From Neurospora tetraspora (Eukaryota; Ascomycota; Sordariomycetes; Sordariales; Sordariaceae): DNA of 64,000 bases. The notes beneath the pieces were generated by a model. It saw only the letters and a program-made list of their open reading frames with translations, had not been told where the DNA came from and made no database searches. Of this stretch, positions 21,151 to 31,330 are shown piece after piece. A program made the position numbers and the translations under genes. The DNA is taken from contig NW_026944384.1 in assembly GCF_033439725.1 (NCBI RefSeq), positions 1,116,001-1,180,000 on the forward strand, written 5' to 3'. Numbering within the stretch: the stretch's first letter is position 1; the number at the start of each line of letters is the position of its first letter.

Positions 21151-21365
21151 TTATTATTATTATTATCGCCATCGTTGACGTCTTTCTAATCGTCTTGCAT
21201 CAAGACATCCTCGTCGTTGTTGTTATCTTTATTATTATCTTAAGAGGTCGCTATATCTGCTTCCTTAACTTAGTAATACCGGGGGTCTTGGAAGTTAGCT
21301 AGGTTATTGATTTTAACTGAGTTATTATTAATTGAGTTATTGTTAATTAAGTTGTTAATTATAAA

Positions 21366-21990
21366 CCTAACTAGTTTCCAAGTTGGGACCTCCAACTTCA
21401 GCTAGTCATTATTTGGGTGCGCAGCGCCTATATCCAACTTTTACGACTAATTTATTATAGCGCAACGAATATTTGGGCGCGGTAGTCGCCGGCCCAGTCT
21501 TCTTTCTGGGTATACTGGGTCTTAATACTGGTCTTGTTATACACATTTTCTACACTCTGTCTTTTGTGACTTACTCGCCCCTTCCCTCTCAGGCTACCTC
21601 TCCCACCTCCTCCTCAAAGACCCTTTTACGAAGAAAGAGCAGATAGCTAGCTTTGAACGGGGACGGAGTGCGTGGATGGGGACGGAGAGGTGGTCATTAG
21701 GATGGAGGCTAGGCCGCGGTCTGTGATGGCCTTGCAGGACCGTCAAGGACCGTCAACGCAATAATTCTCCGGTCCTTCCAGCGCACAGCAAAGGGGCGTG
21801 TACCACGTATCGCCTGGACCCTACAACTCCTCGGCTTCAGCGCCTGGCTCTTCCTCTTCTGGTCTCTAGGCAAGGCGGTGCCCCGTCCCGACGGGACCGA
21901 GTACCTGTGGGGGATAGCCAGCAGCGACGGGGCAAGAGTATTTTGGTAGCGGAGAGTGCTCTGGTAGAGGAGAGTGGTCTGGTTAAGGAG
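21366..21990. other. GC-rich island, about 620 bp
   Basis: Normal GC content with many CpA and TpG, in sharp contrast to the flanks. It contains a short palindromic GTCCCGACGGGAC near 21,885-21,900. Open frames here (one of 149 codons starts at 21,907 with GTG) run straight into TpA-saturated DNA and show no domain, so no gene is called. It could be the 5' flank of the tnp2-like element, single-copy host DNA or a solo LTR. Confidence 0.4.
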
Positions 21991-22389
21991 GGGAAGGATT
22001 TATTTAAATTAATATTATTATTGGGATTTTGTAGAAGGGTCTACTCTATAGAAGGGTACGTATATATAAAATATATAATATATATAAGATATACGGGTAT
22101 TAGGCTATATATTAGCTTTACTTTGCTACCTTCTAAATCCCGCTTATCTAATAGTTTGATTAGTTCATTGTATTTGGAAATAGTAAATATATTTAATTAT
22201 ACCGATAATTATATATACGGAAGGTATTTAGAGTGCGTTCTATTTATCATCTTCAATATTAAACGGCAGATATATTTTATATTTAGAAGTTTCTCCAATC
22301 GAACCGTAATCTCTATTGATGGTTCGTTTTATTTTAAAATAGTAAATAAAGTGTAGATATATATAGTTACGTAGGGAGGTCTGGTAGTA

Positions 22390-22620
22390 GTATATCTTAT
22401 ATTACGTTATATCGAATCTCTTCCTCTTTTAATCTCTCCCTCTTTTATTAATCTTTCAATCTCTCCTTCTTATATCAATCTCTCCCTCTTTTATTATTTT
22501 TTTAATCTCTCCCTTTTATATCATTTTCTCCCTCTTATATTAACTTCTTAATTTCTTCTTCTTTTACTAATTTCTTCAAAATTTATATTCTCTATTTTAT
22601 TTGTTTTCTATTTAACTTTT
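22390..22620. repeat. Pyrimidine-rich repeat tract
   Basis: Imperfect repeats related to AATCTCTCCCTCTTTTATTA form about 230 bp of almost pure pyrimidine blocks on the plus strand. The units vary in length and no coding frame is implied. Confidence 0.6.
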
Positions 22621-22696
22621 ATTTTTTTATCGTAACCTCTATTGGATAGCTAGGATCTTAGACTTCAATATTTATAAATAATTATTATTCATAGTC

Positions 22697-23000
22697 CGAT
22701 AGAAGGAGAAGTTAGAATATTGTATTATACGCCCTATTATTTGCGAGTGAATAAGAAATTTAATCCGAATCGAGGCGGGGCGGTAGTATTCTTAGCTATA
22801 TAATAGAAGTTATCCTAATTATTATTTTATTTACTTGGTATGGCCAAAGGGATATGAATCCTTATATAAAATTAGATCCCGACGGAGGGGATAGTTAGAA
22901 TATTGTATTAAACCTTCTTTACGGCTTGCGGGTGAATGGAGAAATAAATCCGAGTTGCGGCGGGTAATAGTATTCTATTTAGTTATATTAATTTACTATA
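22697..23000. repeat. Two direct repeats 183 bp apart
   Basis: The blocks starting near 22,697 and 22,880 share GTTAGAATATTGTATTA, a GCGRGTGAAT block, AATCCGA, GGCGG and TAGTATTCT, in the same order. Each is about 105 bp, separated by AT-rich DNA. The offset measured at the shared GTTAGAATATTG is 183 bp. The differences are mostly transitions. Confidence 0.6.
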
Positions 23001-23639
23001 GTATTGTATTGAGGACGGGATATTTAATATTAAATAAGAGGTATATTCTTTACGACCTTATTAGGTATTAGGTATAGTAGGGATTTTATTAGCTATAGCC
23101 GATCTAATTTTTATTAAAATTATAAATCTAGATTCCTGTCCCGCCTTATAGAGCCGTACTAGTACTTTACTCTCAACCTTTAATATTTTTATTAATATTA
23201 TTATTATTTATTCGTATTTATTAATACTATTAATATCTATCCTACCTTTTTATTTCAATTTTTTAGTTTATAAATATAGTATTATATTAGGTACTAGCGA
23301 GTACGATAGTAATATGGAAGGTAGTGGAAGCTAGTCGCTGTACCCCGTATTAGCTAGTAATTTTATTGGATTCTATTTACTTATTTAACGAACCTTTAAA
23401 GTTTATACTAATTTAAATAGTTAAATATTTCTATTCCCCTTATTAGTTTTCCTCCCTTTTATAACTAATAATTAAGTCGATTAGTCGATTTAGCGCCCCT
23501 TCTATATTTTCGTCGCTATAATAAATTTGCTTATATTAAAACATTGTATCCAGTATTTTATAATTTTAAATTATAATAACCGTAAGTATTACTTTTGCTT
23601 TGATATTTAATTTATATATTAAATAATTATATTTAAATT
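23001..23639. other. AT-rich stretch, nothing recognised
   Basis: No frame or repeat end stands out between the 183-bp repeats and the coding-like region that follows. Confidence 0.4.
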
Positions 23640-25320
23640 ATATATCCCAAATAGAGGGGAATTATAGCGGATACGCCTATTAGTACTCCTAGCGGTAATC
23701 GTCTTCGTAGTCGATTTAAAAGATTAAATAAAAAAACCGTCTATATAATTACTATTAGTAATTTAAAATATAAATTTCAATCTGCTAAAAAAATTAAGTT
23801 TAGTGATAATTATTAGGACGACTTTATAAATAATAATACTTATATCGCTACTCCCGTTCTTATATAGGCTATATTCGCCAGGCCTAATATTGCTACCTAG
23901 CGTATAATTACACAACCTACGATAGGAATTCAATGTATTTAACTGCTTAAACTTTTTATTCTATTATTTATATTTATAAATATAAGTAATTAGATTCTCC
24001 GCTAACTTATATTGATTTAACTTGTAATTATTTAATTACTCGCTCTAAATTCCATTCTTACTATTATAGTCATTAATTTCAACCCGAATCCCAATCCTTC
24101 AACTTCTAGTATATTACCGATATAACCTCCGATTTAATTATTACCCTCCGTTATTGAAACATTTACTTTCTTTAATTTATTTTTAAATTCATATAGTCGT
24201 TTTCATATATAATATATAATATTAATATTTTATTAAGGTCGAACTATAGAATATTTAATTAATACTAAAAGATATTAGGTTATTTAGTAACTTATATTTT
24301 ATTCATTTGCATCCTAATTTATGGATCTATTATAAGTATAGGGAACTATTATCGACCCTAGTATCTGTATAATAATATCTATACCACTTAAATATCGGAA
24401 TATTACATTACTTGCCTATTATTTCGGTCCGTAGACTTAAGATATATACCAAACAATTTAGAAGTATTATTATCGATGTTCTAAATTTAATAGAATTGGA
24501 TATAATTAACGAAGCCGATTAAGATTAATTCCGAACGTAAATAGAGCCGTAGATTACTTACTAATTTTGTATTTTAAACTTCGCCTTTATTACGTTATAT
24601 ATTAATTACTATATTACTTTTTAAAATAAGAAGGGTATAGCGTTTTTCTACCTTAAGACCATAGTTTGTAATTTTAATAGTATATAATTTAGGATTTTGA
24701 AATCCGAAGTAGAGATGCACGAAAGTATACTACGGGAATTATAGATAAAAAATAGGAATTTGCGGGAGATGTATAATAAAATGTTCGATGATTTGGGATT
24801 CTATAAGGAGTTTAAGTATATTGATAAGGTTGATTTTGTTATAAAATCATTGGAGGTTGTAGTTAAGAAGCTAAAGAAGGTTGCTTAAATTAGTATAATA
24901 TTCAAATATTCGATTATTAGGGAAAAGGCCCCCCCCGAAGAAGCCTAATACTTATTCTAACGTAGGTAGATAGTAGCCTGCTATATTTAATATAGTTAAT
25001 AGGATATTTAGTAGTAGCGGTGGTATTAGTAGTCCGAAAAAGACTCGTTAATTTTCCCCCTTTCCCGAGCCTTTTTGATCCTTACCGATACCCTATAGTC
25101 GTTATGGATAAGGCGGTAATATTGCTGCTATTGGTTTTGTGACTCTGATATAGGTTTAATAGATGGAATAAGAGATATAACGATTGCGGGTACAATTGGA
25201 ATCGTAGTTATAGCCTTAGTTCCAGTTATAGCCTTAGTTCTAGTTATAGTTTTAGTTCCAGCCATCGTTTTAGTTGTAGCCCTCGTTTTAGTTATAGTTA
25301 TTATCGGGTTTACGCTATGA
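23640..25320 (+). pseudogene. Degraded plus-strand ORF with a Ser/Tyr repeat tail, unrecognised
   Basis: Coding texture begins at about 23,660 and is clearest at 24,700-24,900. There one frame reads K-M-F-D-D-L-G-F-Y-K-E-F followed by D-K-V-D-F-V-I-K-S-L-E, a charged segment that could form a coiled coil. The C-terminal side contains five 18-bp tandem units (25,206-25,300) that read as S-Y-S-L-S-S repeats in one frame. No domain is recognised. It could be the first ORF of a transposon or a dead host gene. RIP-like decay is heavy before 24,700 and lighter after. Confidence 0.35.
25206..25300. repeat. 18-bp tandem repeat, five units
   Basis: Units related to AGTTATAGCCTTAGTTCC follow each other five times. 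Some carry C where others carry T, which gives Ser/Tyr-rich or Val/Leu-rich readings depending on the frame. A short GGGTAA tract lies downstream at about 25,455-25,480. Confidence 0.7.
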
Positions 25321-25899
25321 AATCCAATAATTAGGCCGCCCCCTTAGTAAGCAGAAATAACGTTAGGTTCTAGTCAATTAGGGCCTGAGTACTAATATGG
25401 ATAAAGACAATAATAATAATAATTCTATTATTAATCCTCGCTACCCCCGTGGCTGCAATAAGGGTAAGGGTAAGGGTAAAGGCCGTAATTCCCGGGGTAT
25501 TAAGTCTTTAAATTCTATTATATAGACTACCCCCCCTATATTTCGTCGTTCCTACTAATATAGCAATCGCCAGGTTATTTATTATAACGATAATATTGCC
25601 GATAATATTACTCCGCCTCGCCCTAGACGTAGCCGTATACTTATACCTTCTTTAACCACCCTGGATTTTAATACTATATATATTTAAGTATATATATATT
25701 TCAAAGTCTACTTTGATTAGTATGATTATTTCCTATATTTATATATTATATAATACCCATAGTATCCAGCAGCTTATTAAAACCCTCCCCCCTCTACCCT
25801 AAAAAAACCAAACTACCTAAAAAGATTATTATATAATATCCTCAGTACTAGCCTTATCAATTAATTATTAATTATTGTAATTTTATATTTCCCCTTTGT

Positions 25900-27082
25900 T
25901 TATTTCTTTAATATTCGTTATTATTAATATTATATAGCGACCGATATAGCGGGAATATTAGCCTAAGCGCGTTAAAAAGTGGGGTACTAACTTTAGGTAT
26001 TATTAGTAGCTGTTGTATTGCGTCCCGCCCTTATTGCAAACTACCTTCGTTGTAAATTAAACCTAATAGTATAAAGCTAAGATCGAAATTGTTAGGAGTT
26101 AGTAGGAGCTTAAATTATAGTGCGATAATATATTCTAATCTTTTATAACCTATCGGCTCTTAAAATGAGGAAGCCGCCCCTAATATTGAATTTAACGCTC
26201 GTTCGGTTATTTCGAAGAGTAAGAAATAATTATAGGATAATGTATTTATAATTTTCTCCGACGTTTAATTTTCTATAACTTATTAACCCTTGGCGACGAG
26301 GGCTATTTTTTCTCGTAAAGTAGGAAGGTTATAAGAAGAAGTTTAAATTTAGGAGTTTAAAGATACTTTAAAGTAAACTTTATAACTTATCGGCTTTTAA
26401 TAATGAGGAGGCTACCTCCGATATCGAATAGTGAGAAATAATCGTAGGATAAAGCGTTTATAACCTTTTTAAATTGAAATTAATTCCCCCGCTTCGATTA
26501 AAGCGCAATACATATACTACGTAGCGTAATTAATTAATATAAACGCTAAAGTCGAAATTATTAGGAATTAAAAGGATTATAGGAATTTAAATTCAACGAT
26601 ACTTATATCCTACTATTAATTTTCCTATTTAAATTGTGGTGCGATAATATATTTATTTATATTTACGCAATATAAAAAATTTAAGGAGTACTTTATAAAA
26701 ATTAATAGCCGGGAGAAGATTTTGGAAGTTTCCGTTATAATATAGAAAATTAAAAAGCGTGGCCGGCCTTTTTCTAATTCTAGTACCCCCCGAAATAATT
26801 TCATAATAAAAAGTCTGTAAAATATATAATACTTATAGCGACTTTTAATAATAAAAAGTAATTGCGGAATGGGGTGTTTATAACCTTTTTAAATTGAAAT
26901 TAATTCCCCCCCTTCGATTAGAGTATAATGTTTATTTATATTGTCGAGAAAATTTTCGACTATATATTTAACGACGAAACGAATTATTCTTCCTTATAAA
27001 GTAAGAGGTTACGAGAAGAAGTCTAATTAAATGTAGGAATTTAAGGGTATTTTGATTGCGGGCCCTTCTTCTTACGGTATAA
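25900..27082. repeat. Reiterated degenerate module locus, left part
   Basis: Several blocks recur here and again right of the MULE-B element. A block like AGTAAGAARTAATCGTAGGAT occurs near 26,217, 26,430 and 26,849. The block CTTTTTAAATTGAAATTA followed by CCCCCGCTTCGATTA occurs near 26,462 and 26,883. Both recur near 32,127 and 32,800-32,945. The modules are heavily RIP-mutated and may have encoded a repeat protein or formed a tandem array. No family is recognised. Confidence 0.45.
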
Positions 27083-27090
27083 TATTAGCT

Positions 27091-27292
27091 GGGCCCTACT
27101 AGACGGGCACTAGTCCTTTGGCTCGACGGGCACTAATACCCCTAGGGGTTAGAGTTCTCTATGGTCAGAATTTGGGCCATATAATTTCGTAATACCGCTT
27201 ATAGTATTAATAGTCGTAAAAATATAAGTCGTGCCCGCCAGCCGCCCAACCAGCCGCCTAGCCCAACTAGCCGCCCAAACCCAATTGTACGT
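27091..27292 (+). repeat. Left terminal inverted repeat of MULE-B
   Basis: Pairs with 30,478-30,678. The outer 65 bp are almost identical when inverted and the inner part is looser. It includes two ACGGGCACT blocks about 20 bp apart. Confidence 0.75.
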
Positions 27293-27899
27293 ACCAAATA
27301 TATAAATTTAGCGATTTTAAATTTCTACCCTTTCAAGATAGCCTCCATCGCCAAATATCAACGAAATGAATCGCTAATAAGATTAATTAAATCGCTAGCG
27401 TATAATTAATTCTATAAGCTAACTATTTATAGCGATTATAATTTCGTTTAACGATTCAAGCGATAATAATAGCGATAATAAGGAATTCCCTAACCTTCAC
27501 AATCTCCCTCCTAAGCCTATACGTGCGCGCCCACTTCCCGACAAAGCCTCCGAATCTCTCTAAACTTCTACCGAATTTTCCCAGGCTCTTACCGAATCTT
27601 CCCAAACTCCTACCGAATTTTCTCAAGCTCTTAGTCTTAAGCGCCCTCGATTTAACGATAATAATAAATACTATAAATAATAAAACGAAGGATAGGTTTA
27701 TAAATTCGAAAATCCCCCCAACGGTATCACAAACGGCTACAAAACTATTTAAAAGTATTAAAATCAAATCAATGAATTTACTAGTCTATACGGCCAAGTA
27801 ATTATCCGTTGCAATAGGAAGATTAAGGTCGATAGTAAATATATTCGATACAAATTATTTTATAATTAATATAGTAAGCCGCGCCTATTTAAATTAAAT

Positions 27900-30204
27900 A
27901 ATTTGCGTAAAATTATTAACCGTAAATATGATTACAATTAGCGTACTTTTATTAAAAAGAATAAAGACTATGATGAAATATTTCGAATAAATAGAAATAA
28001 AGTTTATTAAGCCTATAATTACCTACTTTCTTACCGTATTGCCTATCCCTAAATTTATAAAATAAAGCTTACGAACGAAATACGTAAAATTATCGAAACT
28101 ACCTCCCGCTATAGTACTATTAGAGCTAAAAGAAATTAGTGCTATAATTGACGAATAATTCCTAAATACATTCTTTACGAGGAAGGATATATATAATGTA
28201 AGGATTCGACTACGTACCGAATTTTTCGATAGCTATAAACTGACCGCCATTCTTATTCAAAATTTTAATAAGAATAAAATTCTATAAACTATCTACGATA
28301 GGGATAAGCGGTTTGTTATTTTCGTATAGAGATTAAATATTACGATAGAAATAATAAAGTACTACGTAGAAATTATAAATATAAATAATACGTATTCAAC
28401 TAACCGTTTATAGTTCCCCTTTATACAAATCACTAATATAATTAACGTAAATATAATATTCAATTCTATTTTTAGCTTTATTAATAATAAAAGAAAAAAG
28501 GCCTTTATCTTCTTATTACAAAGTATCTAAAATTTACGCTAGCGCTATAAAATCCCTAAGCCTAATATTATTCTTATTAATTATAATAAAGAAATAAAAT
28601 TAACTATATTAGAAGTATTCCCTAACGTCCAATAATAACTCTATATATTTTATATGTATAAAAACGTACTATCCAATAGTAAAAAGAAGCAGAGGGGAAA
28701 GAAAGACGAAGATAACTCTAATAATAAGGAATTCTTATTAAATAAGGAGGAGGGAAAAAATATTAACTTTAATATAATAAATTAAATAAAATTACGTACT
28801 ACCCGTTTAAAGGCCACTCAAATTATAAGTAATTATCACAATAATAATAATCCCGTCAAAAAGGCTACCCCCTATACCCTAATAGGTATATTCGAAATAT
28901 AGAAGGTCATTATATCTTCAAAAATTAAAGTAAAACTCTAGGATATTTAGTAAGCATTCAAGGAGGAATTCTCAAATCAACTTTTAATTCTACATCACCT
29001 CTAGAAGGTCTAAATGCCTATCAGACAATAATAGGCACGCTATTTTATTAACAAATATTTCAACTTCAATATTATCGTTACCTCCCCTACCGAATTAATT
29101 AATATAAATATTAAAAACTTTATCCTTACAAGCCGTTCAAACTTCTATAATCTAGTTGCTACTATCCAAAAAAATAATTACTAAATAAAAGAAGGGTTAG
29201 GAATACAAAATAGCTAACGAAGAAACCAGAATTAAAAATACCTTTATAGGCCGACCGTAAATAAGAATTATAATAATAAAAGTTTCTTACAAATATTTAA
29301 ACCTTCTTATTTACGAGTATTGATATATCTAAATCGCCTTCGATCGAAAGAAGGAAAACCCTAACACGAATTTCTACTATTTTAAAGTAAACAATTATAA
29401 TACTATTCAATAATATAATATCCCTTACCGCTATAATATTTATAGCCTCCTCGAAACCGATCTACCGCTTCGGCTTAGCTATATTTATAAATATTAGTAC
29501 CTCTAGAAATTCTTTGATAAAGACGACCTATATATCTAAATTATTAAGCGACTTCGAGGCCGCCCTAAAGCAAATACCGCGGTTACTATACCAATAAAGT
29601 ACGCCATCCCCCTTACTCCCAAAAAGACCAAGAAAATAAAGAAGGGTAAAGAGAAGTCTATAAAGAAAGGTAAATAAAAAGAGAAGGCTATAAAGAAAGG
29701 GGGTAAATAAAAGGGTAAAGAGAAGGCTATAACGAAGCTACCTCTACTAAAGGGTAACACCCCATAATTAAAACAAAATATACGGCGCTACTTCTCTAAT
29801 AGGAATTAAATGAAGAGGACGAGGAGGATTCCGGTAATGAAGAACTCCCTACACGCAATCAACGTACTACAATACGTTCTTCTATAGCGGAGAGGGCCGA
29901 AAACGAATTAAATAGCCAGTTGTTAAGCTCAACCGACCCTCTAGCATTTGGGAATAACAACGAGGAGGAGGCAATTAATAGGGACAAAAAAGAGGATAAG
30001 GGAGGAAAGGAGGACAAGGGAGGAGAGGAGGATAAGGGAAGAGAATCAAACGATCCATTTACTTCCTCCTCCGATAAAAACGAACCGCCCGCTCGCAAGA
30101 AGGCTACTACAATACGTTCGTTTACCTCGGAGCTAACCCGGGCTCTAAAGAGGACAAGGAGTAATAGAATCTCTAAGCCGACTACTAAAGCACTAGGTCT
30201 ATAA
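27900..30204 (+). pseudogene. MULE-B transposase pseudogene
   Basis: This is a Mutator-superfamily DDE transposase. At 28,384-28,407 the reading N-N-T-Y-S-T-N-R matches the D-x-T-Y-x-T-N motif that carries the first catalytic Asp, here Asn (GAT to AAT fits RIP). Next come F-P-F-I-Q-I-T and, near 28,600-28,700, L-E-V-F-P-N-V-Q and Y-K-N-V-L-S-N, matching the family's V-F-P-x-A and W-H-I-x-K-N-V pattern. An F-K-E-E-F-S-N-Q-L block follows near 28,960. A G-R-P-K linker sits near 29,560, then a Lys-rich part. The last about 115 codons (from about 29,860) form a clean acidic and Lys-rich tail ending at 30,204. Stops and transitions are numerous in the front two thirds. The start codon is not defined. 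Confidence 0.72.
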
Positions 30205-30477
30205 ATAAGAGGGCTCAAAAACGAAATTCTAGTAATTTATTTATTATTATATATATAAATCCCCTAGAATACTCTAAGCCTCTAGTATACTCCAGACCTC
30301 TAATACACTCGAATAACCGCTAGCGCACTTTAATACCATAGCCCATTATCTATAAATACTGTTCAAAATAGTCTAGAATTAATATACATTAATTTGTATA
30401 GAGATTTCTATCGAGTGCAATATCTTAATTGATTCTATAATCTTTATTAACTAGCCATAATAATATTAGTAATATAT

Positions 30478-30678
30478 TAGAAAAAGGGAGGTACGTACGT
30501 ACGGCTGGGTCTAGGCGGGCTAGGCGGCTTGCGGGCACGACCCGTCTTTTATATAGCTATCAACACTATGGACTGTATTACTAAAAATACACCCTGATAT
30601 TTACATATAGAGTACCCTAACCCCCAGGGGTATTAGTGCCCGTCGAGCCAAAGGACTAGTGCCCGTCTAGCAGGGCCC
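30478..30678 (-). repeat. Right terminal inverted repeat of MULE-B
   Basis: Inverted partner of 27,091-27,292. It contains CCCTAACCCCC near 30,614, a telomere-like motif found at the same relative place in other MULE ends of this window. Confidence 0.75.
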
Positions 30679-31063
30679 TATTAGCTGGCCGATTTCGAAA
30701 AGTAAAGTAATACGATTGCGCTGTTTTTAAAAAGGCCGAAGCCGTTCTATAATATTAATCGGAACTTTCGTTATTCTAGGATTAAAAAGAGGAGGACTTT
30801 AGTTCGTTATAGAGCGATTAGGTTAATATTAAGTGCCTCGCTACTTATAATATAAAAATTGAGGATGAGAACTCCGTTAAGCCTCCGTGTAGTTTTAATA
30901 TCGTAGTCGATACGATTCTAGTTGTCGCTAATAGGGCGCGGGCCGGCCCGGGATAATTTATTCGAATATTTTATCCTTTCGACTGCGACCTCCGAGATTA
31001 GAATTTTATTGGTTGGGTATGTTTTATATAAGAAGATTGATTAGTTGAAGAATTGGTAGCTGC

Positions 31064-31330
31064 TATCCGGCTATTTCTTGTACGACTATTCCTGTACGAC
31101 CACTCCTGTACGACCACTCCTTTAGCGCAAGCTTAAAGTTTGCGTTAAAGGGAGGTTCTGGTAAGACGGCCTTGCGAAGAGCAGTTGTGCCTGAGGGCAG
31201 GGAGCTGTTATCCGGCTATCTTCTGTACGACTACTCCTCTAGCGCAAGTTCAAAATCTGCGTTAAAGGGAGGTTTTGTTGAGATGGCTATGCGAAGAGTA
31301 GTTGCGCCTGAGGGTAGGGAAGAAGCTATA
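31064..31330 (+). repeat. Tandem duplication of about 130 bp with nested 15-bp repeats
   Basis: Two adjacent copies share GCTRTTATCCGGCTAT, TAGCGCAAG, TGCGTTAAAGGGAGGTT and GCGAAGAGYAGTTG. The first copy contains three 15-bp units of CTGTACGACCACTCC (31,078-31,122). One plus-strand frame stays open through the second copy to 31,411, giving a small Ser/Leu/Arg-rich reading. This stretch has normal GC compared with its flanks. Confidence 0.6.

Larger units (their letters stand above)
16450..21365 (-). pseudogene. tnp2/Plavaka-like (CACTA-type) transposase pseudogene
   Basis: This is a long minus-strand transposase remnant. An acidic, Asn/Asp-rich N-terminus lies at about 21,360-21,165, followed by a G-V-A-D-L-Y-L-E-D-F stretch (about 20,345). 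A central region at about 19,150-18,790 is followed by the best-conserved block (18,600-18,150). That block has T/S-P-H-A-S, a long hydrophobic I-S-Y-L-I-L-L-D stretch, an N-D-I-P-like motif and G-P-S-G-Y-K-F-Y-R-F-Y, where the family pattern has two Cys; Tyr for Cys fits RIP. A late block near 17,340-17,270 reads K-T-L-P-L-N-V-H-L-G-I. The order fits fungal tnp2-type transposases, which act by cut and paste. It is dead, with many stops, and is interrupted by a MITE (18,621-18,783) and a MULE-A derivative (20,462-21,150). The element ends are not identified. Confidence 0.6.
27091..30678 (+). mobile_element. MULE family B, complete structure, dead
   Basis: This 3,588-bp Mutator-like transposon is bounded by a perfect 8-bp duplication, TATTAGCT (27,083-27,090 and 30,679-30,686). 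The outermost about 65 bp of the ends are near-perfect inverted repeats, starting GGGCCCTRCTAGACGGGCAC with a second ACGGGCACTAATACC block. A looser inverted likeness (GCCCGC...CCGCC blocks, then GTACGTACC) extends to about 200 bp at each side. The interior holds one transposase remnant on the plus strand. The outer TIRs keep normal GC while the interior is RIP-saturated. A 254-bp end of the same family lies at 36,471-36,724. Confidence 0.82.

Noticed and set aside
21907-22356. 149-codon open frame
   Set aside because: It starts with GTG in a GC-rich island and runs into TpA-saturated DNA. No domain is recognised and the composition changes mid-frame.
29536-30218. Minus-strand open frames opposite the MULE-B tail
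   Set aside because: They are antisense to the Lys/Glu-rich transposase tail, which has the clean plus-strand reading.
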